From the NCBI GenBank assembly GCA_035293245.1, contig DATDOO010000110.1:1-16756 (forward strand): 16,756 bases of DNA, given 5' to 3'. The DNA comes from DATDOO01 sp035293245. GTDB taxonomy: Bacteria > Pseudomonadota > Gammaproteobacteria > Methylococcales > Methylococcaceae. The notes below the pieces were generated by a model. The model was given only the letters and a program-made list of their open reading frames with translations, did not search any database and had not been told where the DNA came from. Shown one piece after another: positions 11,895-16,756 of this stretch. The position numbers and the translations under genes were made by a program. The first letter of the stretch is position 1; every line of letters starts with the position of its first letter.

Positions 11895-11933
11895 GGCGGA
11901 AGCGGAGAGTTGTCTTGCTGCGGGGTCCGGCGT

Positions 11934-12239
11934 TCAGCCGGAAGCGGCGGTATGGTCCCGTGCGGCGTTGACGCGGTCGCGCAGCTCCTTGCCGGGCTTG
12001 AAATGGGGGATGAATTTGGATTCCAGCGCCACGGTGTCGCCGGTTTTCGGATTCCTGCCGGTGCGCGGCGGGCGATGATGCAGTGAAAAGCTGCCGAAGC
12101 CGCGTATCTCGATGCGCTGTCCGGCGGCGATGGCCTGACTGAGGTGTTCGAGAACGCACTTGACCACCTGCTCCACGTCTTTGTGCGCCAGGTGCGGCTG
12201 CTGTCGGGCGAGCAATTCGATGAGATCCGATTTGGTCAT
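11934..12239 (-). CDS. ihfB: Integration host factor beta subunit
   Basis: IHF-beta forms a heterodimer with IHF-alpha that bends DNA sharply at specific sites, affecting transcription, recombination and replication. It has 101 residues (E. coli 94), beginning MTKSDLIELLARQQPHL. The beta-arm motif GRNPKTGD (61-68) carries the intercalating Pro64. An ATG 30 bases upstream is in frame, but it falls inside a hairpin and would add a non-conserved extension, so the ATG at 12239 is chosen. It lies 61 bp after rpsA, the classic rpsA-ihfB order, and 39 bp before lapB. The C-terminal tail is slightly longer than in E. coli. Confidence 0.96.
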   Translation of the reverse strand: MTKSDLIELLARQQPHLAHKDVEQVVKCVLEHLSQAIAAGQRIEIRGFGSFSLHHRPPRTGRNPKTGDTVALESKFIPHFKPGKELRDRVNAARDHTAASG

Positions 12240-12261
12240 GGTCTTGCTCTCATAGGCGGAA

Positions 12262-12283
12262 AGGGGCATGAAACCATGCCCCT
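12262..12283 (-). terminator. Intercistronic hairpin between rpsA and ihfB
   Basis: On the minus strand AGGGGCATG and CATGCCCCT form a perfect 9-bp stem with a GTTT loop, followed by TT then CCGCC. It lies between the rpsA stop (12301) and the ihfB start (12239). The short U-run suggests a partial terminator or an RNA-processing/stability hairpin that would lower ihfB expression relative to rpsA. Confidence 0.55.
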
Positions 12284-12300
12284 AGGACTGAGGGATCAGG

Positions 12301-13971
12301 TTATCCCCGGTCTTCCATCTGTTCCTTGAAGATGTCTCCCAGGGTCGGCGCGCCGCCGCTGGTCTGGGAATAGCCCTTGATGACCGCGGCTTCCTCTTCC
12401 TGATCCTTGGCTTTAATCGACAGGGTAATGGTCTTGTTCTTGCGATCGACGCCCACGTACTTGGCTTCGATTTCTTCTCCGGCCTTCAGGACGGTGCGTG
12501 CGTCCTCGACGCGGTCGCGCTGGATTTCGGAAGCGCGGAGATACCCTTCCACGCTATCGGCCAGAACGATCACCGCGCCCTTGGCATCCACCTCCCTGAT
12601 GACGCCCGTGACGACCGTACCCTTCTCGTGGGTGGCCAGCCAGTTCTGGAACGGGTCCTGTTCCAGTTGCTTGATGCCGAGAGAAATGCGCTCCCGACCC
12701 GGTTCGATGCCGAGAATGACGGTTTCCACTTCGTCGCCCTTCTTGTAGGCGCGGATAGCCTCCTCGCCCGGCATGGCCCAGGAAATGTCGGACAAGTGCA
12801 CCAAGCCGTCGATGCTGCCGTCCAGGCCGATGAAGACGCCGAAGTCGGTGATGGATTTGATGACACCCTTGATGCGGTCGCCCTTCTGGTGCGTCGCGGC
12901 GAATTCGTCCCACGGGTTGGCCTTGCACTGCTTCATGCCCAGGGAGATGCGGCGGCGCTCCTCGTCGATTTCCAGCACCATGACCTCGACCTCGTCGCCC
13001 ACCTGTACGATCTTGGACGGGTTGATGTTCTTGTTGGTCCAGTCCATCTCGGAAACGTGGACCAGTCCTTCCACGCCTTCCTCCAGTTCCACGAAGCAGC
13101 CGTAGTCGGTGAGGTTGCTGACCTTGCCGAACACGCGGGTGCCGGAGGGATAGCGGCGGGAGATGTTCTGCCACGGATCCTCGCCCAGTTGCTTGAGCCC
13201 CAGGGAAACGCGGTTCTTTTCCTGGTCGTACTTGAGAATCTTGACGTCGAGTTCCTGGCCGATCTGCACCTGCTCGGACGGATGATGCACACGCTTCCAG
13301 GCCATGTCGGTGATGTGCAGCAGGCCGTCGATACCGCCCAGGTCGATGAAGGCGCCGTAGTCGGTGAGGTTCTTGACCACGCCCTTGATGATCGCGCCTT
13401 CCTTGAGGCTTTCGATCAGCGCTTCGCGTTCCGCGCTGTATTCGGATTCGACCACCGCGCGGCGCGACAGCACCACGTTGTTGCGCTTCTGATCGATCTT
13501 GATGACCTTGAATTCCAGGTCGCGGTTTTCCAGGAACGTGGTGTCGCGCAGGGGGCGCACGTCCACCAGCGAGCCGGGCAGGAAGGCGCGCAGCGCACCG
13601 ACGGCGACGGTGAAACCGCCGCGCACCTTGCCGGTGATGCGGCCGGTGACGGTGAGATTGTCGACATGGGCCGTTTCGAGCTCTTCCCAGGCTTTGAGCT
13701 TTTTGGCCTTGTCACGCGAGAGCAGGGTGGCGCCCAGGCCGTCTTCCAGCATGTCGAGGGTGACGTCGACCTCATCGCCGACGGCGACTTCCAGTTCCCC
13801 TCGTTCATTGAGGAACTGCCACTTGGGAATCAGACCCTCGGACTTCAGGCCCGCGTTTACGACCACCACGTCTGTGCCGATGTCCACCACCATGCCGCGC
13901 AGGATGCTGCCCTGGCGCATTTCGGTGTGGCTCAGACTTTCTTCAAAGAGTTGCGCAAAGCTCTCGCTCAT
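12301..13971 (-). CDS. rpsA: 30S ribosomal protein S1
   Basis: S1 binds mRNA leaders and helps start translation on structured or weak Shine-Dalgarno mRNAs. The 556 residues are one fewer than in E. coli. Six S1 (OB-fold) domains are visible, at about 20-87, 105-171, 192-260, 277-347, 364-434 and 451-520; the last four repeat the KGV/GKV...TDYG or TDFG...GLVH pattern. The start MSESFAQLFEES at 13971 is the conserved one; the frame is open upstream through the leader but that stretch is not conserved-looking. No strong Shine-Dalgarno precedes it, as is known for rpsA, which S1 itself represses. cmk is upstream and ihfB downstream on the same strand. Confidence 0.98.
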   Translation of the reverse strand: MSESFAQLFEESLSHTEMRQGSILRGMVVDIGTDVVVVNAGLKSEGLIPKWQFLNERGELEVAVGDEVDVTLDMLEDGLGATLLSRDKAKKLKAWEELETAHVDNLTVTGRITGKVRGGFTVAVGALRAFLPGSLVDVRPLRDTTFLENRDLEFKVIKIDQKRNNVVLSRRAVVESEYSAEREALIESLKEGAIIKGVVKNLTDYGAFIDLGGIDGLLHITDMAWKRVHHPSEQVQIGQELDVKILKYDQEKNRVSLGLKQLGEDPWQNISRRYPSGTRVFGKVSNLTDYGCFVELEEGVEGLVHVSEMDWTNKNINPSKIVQVGDEVEVMVLEIDEERRRISLGMKQCKANPWDEFAATHQKGDRIKGVIKSITDFGVFIGLDGSIDGLVHLSDISWAMPGEEAIRAYKKGDEVETVILGIEPGRERISLGIKQLEQDPFQNWLATHEKGTVVTGVIREVDAKGAVIVLADSVEGYLRASEIQRDRVEDARTVLKAGEEIEAKYVGVDRKNKTITLSIKAKDQEEEAAVIKGYSQTSGGAPTLGDIFKEQMEDRG

Positions 13972-14066
13972 AAATTGGAAATTTCCCGGCTGGGCTGCCC
14001 CGGCCTTTGGTTGTATGTTAAGTTGAAAACGGCGCATGTTGCGCCGGCCTTTGGCGGGGAACCGGA
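13972..14066 (-). promoter_or_regulatory. rpsA leader with 11-bp direct repeat and hairpin
   Basis: The 95-bp cmk-rpsA gap holds, on the minus strand, two copies of CCAAAGGCCGG (14054-14044 and 14010-14000), the hairpin at 14030-14046, and an AU-rich segment with the palindrome GGAAATTTCC (13986-13977) just before the start codon. There is no strong Shine-Dalgarno. In E. coli a structured rpsA leader without a strong Shine-Dalgarno mediates autogenous repression by S1; similar control here is an inference. Confidence 0.5.
14026..14046 (-). terminator. Short terminator-like hairpin after cmk
   Basis: On the minus strand CGGCGC-AACAT-GCGCCG is followed directly by TTTTC. The 6-bp GC-rich stem and four U residues look like a weak intrinsic terminator or attenuator between cmk and rpsA. 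It overlaps the first copy of the leader's direct repeat. Confidence 0.5.
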
Positions 14067-14738
14067 TCAGGCGGTCCGCAGACAAGCAAGGATCCGTTCG
14101 ACGACCTGTTCGATGCTCAGATCGGACGAGTCCAGCAGCAATGCGTCCTCCGCCGGTTTCAGCGGAGCCACCGCCCGTTCGCTGTCGCGCCGGTCGCGCT
14201 CTTCCAGTTCTTTTGCCAAGTCGGGAAGGTTAACATCCAATCCCTTTTCCTTCAACTGGATAAGCCGTCGGCGAGCGCGGATTTCCGCGCTGGCGGTGAG
14301 ATAAATCTTGTACGGTGCGTCGGGAAAGACCACCGTGCCCATGTCGCGTCCGTCCGCCACCAGCCCCGGGAGCTGGCGGAATTGGCGCTGTTTGTCCAGC
14401 AGGGCGGCGCGCACGGCTGGGTAAGGTGCGACGCGGGAAGCCGCCGCTCCGGTTGCCTCGCTCTGCAACTCGGCGCCGATTTCTTCCGCTCCGAGCAGCA
14501 CACGGCATTCGGTCCCTTCGACCTGGAAACTCAACGGCAAATCGTGTGCGGTTTCCACCAGCCCTTCCACGTCGTCCAGTTCGAGACCCCGGCGCAGGGC
14601 GGCTACCGCCAGGGCGCGGTAGATGGCGCCGCTGTCCAGGTAATGCCAGCCCAGCCGCGCCGCGACCACGCGGCTGACCGTGCCTTTGCCCGCTCCGCCG
14701 GGGCCGTCGATGGTCAGTACCGGTGGCAATGTGCTCAT
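14067..14738 (-). CDS. cmk: Cytidylate kinase
   Basis: Cmk phosphorylates CMP and dCMP with ATP, recycling pyrimidine nucleotides in the cytosol. The 223 residues match the family (227 in E. coli). The P-loop GPGGAGKGT is at 12-20. The NMP-binding motif DSGAIYR (35-41), the ADGRDMGT motif (128-135) and the lid-like RDRRDSER (181-188) are present. The start is ATG 14738, which overlaps the aroA stop as ATGA; the open frame continues upstream inside aroA but has no family similarity there. GGAAAC lies just upstream as a weak ribosome site. aroA-cmk-rpsA is a widely conserved order in gammaproteobacteria. No defect is seen. Confidence 0.97.
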   Translation of the reverse strand: MSTLPPVLTIDGPGGAGKGTVSRVVAARLGWHYLDSGAIYRALAVAALRRGLELDDVEGLVETAHDLPLSFQVEGTECRVLLGAEEIGAELQSEATGAAASRVAPYPAVRAALLDKQRQFRQLPGLVADGRDMGTVVFPDAPYKIYLTASAEIRARRRLIQLKEKGLDVNLPDLAKELEERDRRDSERAVAPLKPAEDALLLDSSDLSIEQVVERILACLRTA

Positions 14739-16054
14739 GCCGTTTCCGTGACGCGGATGTCGAGCCCAAGGCTTTTGGCCAGTGCCACGAAGCTGGGAAA
14801 GGACGTATTGACGTTGGCGCAGTCGTCGATGTCGATGGGACCGGAGGCGCGCAGGGCGGCAATGGCGAAGGACATGGCGATGCGGTGATCGCCCCGGGAA
14901 TTCACCCGGCCGGAGCCGATCCGTCCGCCGCGAATCACCATTCCGTCCGGAGTGGGGCGGGCGTCGATGCCCAGGGCGACGAGGCCGTCGGCCATGACCT
15001 GGATGCGGTCGCTTTCCTTGACCCTGAGCTCTTCCGCGCCGGTGAGCACAGTTTCGCCTTCGGCGCAGGCCGCCGCCACGAACAGGGCGGGGAACTCGTC
15101 GATGGCCAGCGGCACCAGTTCCTCGGGGATGGCGATGCCCTTGAGTTTGGCGGCACGGACGCGCAAGTCCGCCACCGGCTCGCCGCCCACGCTCCTCTTG
15201 TTTTGGATTTCGATGTCCGCGCCCATCTCGTGCAGGATGTGGATGACGCCGGTGCGGGTCGGGTTGATGCCCACGTGGCGCAGGGTGAGGTCCGAGCCGG
15301 GGGCGATGGAGGCGCCCACCAGGAAAAAGGCCGCGGAGGAAATGTCCGCCGGCACGTCGATGTCGCAAGCGGTGAGTTTGCCGCCGCCGCTGAGGGAAAC
15401 CCAGCTGTCGTCCCGGCGCACCTCGTAGCCGAAGCCTTTCAGCATGCGCTCCGTGTGGTCGCGGGTCGGGGCAGGCTCCGTGACGCTGGTCTCGCCCTCC
15501 GCGTACAGCCCGGCCAACAGCATGCAGGATTTGACCTGGGCGCTGGCCACGGGCATGTCGTAGTGGATGCCGGTCAGTTTCCGCCCGCCGTGGACGTGCA
15601 AGGGGGCCGTGCCGGTCTCGGTGCCTTCCACCAGGGCGCCCATGCGTTTCAAAGGCTCCGTCACCCGTTTCATGGGCCGGCGCGACAGGGATTCGTCGCC
15701 GGTGAGCACCGTGTCGAAGTTTTGCCCGGAAAGGAGGCCCGACAAGAGGCGCATGGAGGTGCCGGAATTCCCCAGGTCCAGCGGTCCCGCCGGGGCTTTC
15801 AGGCCGTGGAGGCCGACGCCATGGATGATCAGTTCGCCGGGGCCGGGACGTTCGACGCGGACGCCCATGGCTTCGAAAGCAACCAAAGTGGACAGGGCAT
15901 CCTCGGCTTCCAGCCAGCCGGTGACGTGCGTCGTGCCTTCGGCGAGGGAGCCGAGCATCACCGAGCGGTGGGAAATGGACTTGTCGCCCGGCACCCGGGC
16001 TTCGCCCTTCAGGCAGCCGCCGGGTTGGACGTGGAATTGGACGTCTTTATGCAT
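14735..16054 (-). CDS. aroA: 3-phosphoshikimate 1-carboxyvinyltransferase (EPSP synthase)
   Basis: AroA joins shikimate 3-phosphate and phosphoenolpyruvate in step 6 of the shikimate pathway. It has 439 residues. Seen motifs are GDKS with Lys25/Ser26 and Arg30, LGNSGTSMR (94-102), SRRPMKR (124-130), SAQVKS (171-176), TRDHTERMLKGFG (197-209), catalytic Asp319-Glu320, KESDR (346-350) and DHRIAMSF (389-396). The motif set resembles class II enzymes (CP4/Bacillus type) more than the E. coli type, but the glycine in GNSGT that is Ala in CP4 is kept, so glyphosate tolerance cannot be inferred. It overlaps tyrA by 8 nt upstream and cmk by 4 nt downstream, so the three are translationally coupled. 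Confidence 0.97.
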   Translation of the reverse strand: MHKDVQFHVQPGGCLKGEARVPGDKSISHRSVMLGSLAEGTTHVTGWLEAEDALSTLVAFEAMGVRVERPGPGELIIHGVGLHGLKAPAGPLDLGNSGTSMRLLSGLLSGQNFDTVLTGDESLSRRPMKRVTEPLKRMGALVEGTETGTAPLHVHGGRKLTGIHYDMPVASAQVKSCMLLAGLYAEGETSVTEPAPTRDHTERMLKGFGYEVRRDDSWVSLSGGGKLTACDIDVPADISSAAFFLVGASIAPGSDLTLRHVGINPTRTGVIHILHEMGADIEIQNKRSVGGEPVADLRVRAAKLKGIAIPEELVPLAIDEFPALFVAAACAEGETVLTGAEELRVKESDRIQVMADGLVALGIDARPTPDGMVIRGGRIGSGRVNSRGDHRIAMSFAIAALRASGPIDIDDCANVNTSFPSFVALAKSLGLDIRVTETA

Positions 16055-16756
16055 GGTGATTGTTCTCGAACAGTTCCAGAAAACGTTGCCGCGCCGCGTT
16101 GGCGCCGGCGAAAATTTCTTGCAGCGCCGGCCCGTCGCCGCGCTCGATCAGGCCGGCGATGTCGGCCAGCTCGCCGCGCAAGTCCTCGATGCGCGCCACG
16201 ATGGCCTCGCGGTTGGCCAGGCAGATGTCGCGCCACACAACTGGGTCGCTGGAGGCGATGCGGGTGAAGTCGCGAAAGCCGCCCGCCGCATAGCGGAAGA
16301 TGTCTTCACTCTCGTCCTCGCGGCCCAAAAGGTGGGTGAGGGCGAAGGCGGCCACGTGGGGCAGGTGGCTGGTGCCGGCCAGCAGGCGGTCGTGGCGCTC
16401 GGAGGACATTGCCGTTACTTCCGCGCCCAGCGCCCGCCATAGTGTTGCCACGCGCTCCACGGCCGCGGGATCGGTCTCTTCCATGGGGGTGAGGATGACG
16501 CGCTTGCGGCGGAACAACGCGGCGTCGGCTGCGGTCACGCCGCTTTTCTCCGCCCCGGCGATGGGATGGCCGGGGATGAAATTCGCCGGCACGCTGCCGA
16601 ACGCCCGCCGCGCCGCGTCGATGACGCTGCCCTTGGTGCTGCCGGCATCGGTGTAGATGCGTTGCGCTGTCCAGGTGGGGCGCAGGGCACGGAATAGCGC
16701 TTCGAAGGCGCCCACCGGCGTGGCGAGCAGGACCAGATCAGCCTCCGCCGCGCTTT
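16047..16756 (-). CDS. tyrA: Prephenate dehydrogenase, C-terminal part (truncated by window edge)
   Basis: The frame is open to the right end of the window, where the visible part begins SAAEADLVLLATPVGAFEAL, the end of the NAD-binding Rossmann region; the N-terminus lies outside. The GTG at 16715 is an internal Val codon and not the start. The enzyme oxidatively decarboxylates prephenate to 4-hydroxyphenylpyruvate for tyrosine synthesis. GHPIAGAEKSG holds the expected catalytic His, and GTSHLPHV is the second conserved motif in the helical dimerisation domain. No ACT domain follows: the protein ends FENNHHA, and its last 8 nt overlap the aroA start. In Pseudomonas these two enzymes are known as one fused protein; here they are separate. 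Confidence 0.94.
   Translation of the reverse strand, partial: SAAEADLVLLATPVGAFEALFRALRPTWTAQRIYTDAGSTKGSVIDAARRAFGSVPANFIPGHPIAGAEKSGVTAADAALFRRKRVILTPMEETDPAAVERVATLWRALGAEVTAMSSERHDRLLAGTSHLPHVAAFALTHLLGREDESEDIFRYAAGGFRDFTRIASSDPVVWRDICLANREAIVARIEDLRGELADIAGLIERGDGPALQEIFAGANAARQRFLELFENNHHA

Noticed and set aside
12628..14304. A 558-codon plus-strand frame opposite rpsA
   Set aside because: It is antisense to six well-formed S1 domains and runs through the leader into cmk. It shows no domain and no plausible ribosome site.
14723..16267. A 514-codon plus-strand frame opposite aroA and tyrA
   Set aside because: It spans two genes that are certain on the other strand and has only low-complexity composition bias.

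Overview
The window is a high-GC bacterial chromosome segment made almost entirely of conserved housekeeping genes. Several features point to a gammaproteobacterium: PurL is the long single-chain type with a C-terminal glutaminase, IHF-beta follows rpsA, LapB is present, and the order tRNA-Ser / 4.5S RNA / dnaX / ybaB / recR is the one known from pseudomonads and relatives. A Methylococcales-like source is possible, but this is inference from overall style and not from a diagnostic gene.

Layout. On the + strand are the 3' end of purL (1-954), a short promoter region, then gltB (1137-5765) and gltD (5820-7259), which form the NADPH glutamate synthase operon. Everything after that is on the - strand. 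A convergent gap with a hairpin (7260-7329) is followed, in plus-strand order, by a HIT-family gene, a 171-bp MITE-like inverted-repeat element (7718-7888), recR, ybaB, dnaX, the 4.5S SRP RNA gene, tRNA-Ser(GGA) with a clear promoter, lapB, ihfB, rpsA, cmk, aroA and the 3' part of tyrA, which runs off the right edge.

Read in the direction of transcription, the right half is tyrA-aroA-cmk-rpsA-ihfB-lapB, a variant of the known aromatic/ribosomal supercluster. tyrA overlaps aroA by 8 nt and aroA overlaps cmk by 4 nt. Hairpins separate cmk from rpsA and rpsA from ihfB. lapA, commonly found before lapB, is absent. Next comes a stable-RNA unit (tRNA-Ser then ffs) that leads into the DNA polymerase clamp-loader/recombination operon dnaX-ybaB-recR, with the repeat element and the HIT gene at its end.

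The genes cover purine synthesis, ammonia assimilation, aromatic amino acid synthesis, CMP phosphorylation, translation, nucoid architecture, LPS homeostasis, protein targeting, replication and recombinational repair. I found no phage, CRISPR, toxin-antitoxin, secretion or biosynthetic cluster and no evidence of a new system. The points that merit a second look are the repeat element just after the recR stop codon, the rpsA leader architecture, the unfused but overlapping tyrA/aroA pair with a class II-like AroA, and the missing lapA. No stretch longer than 300 bases lacks a gene; the longest gap without any gene is 7675-7889, which is mostly the repeat element.
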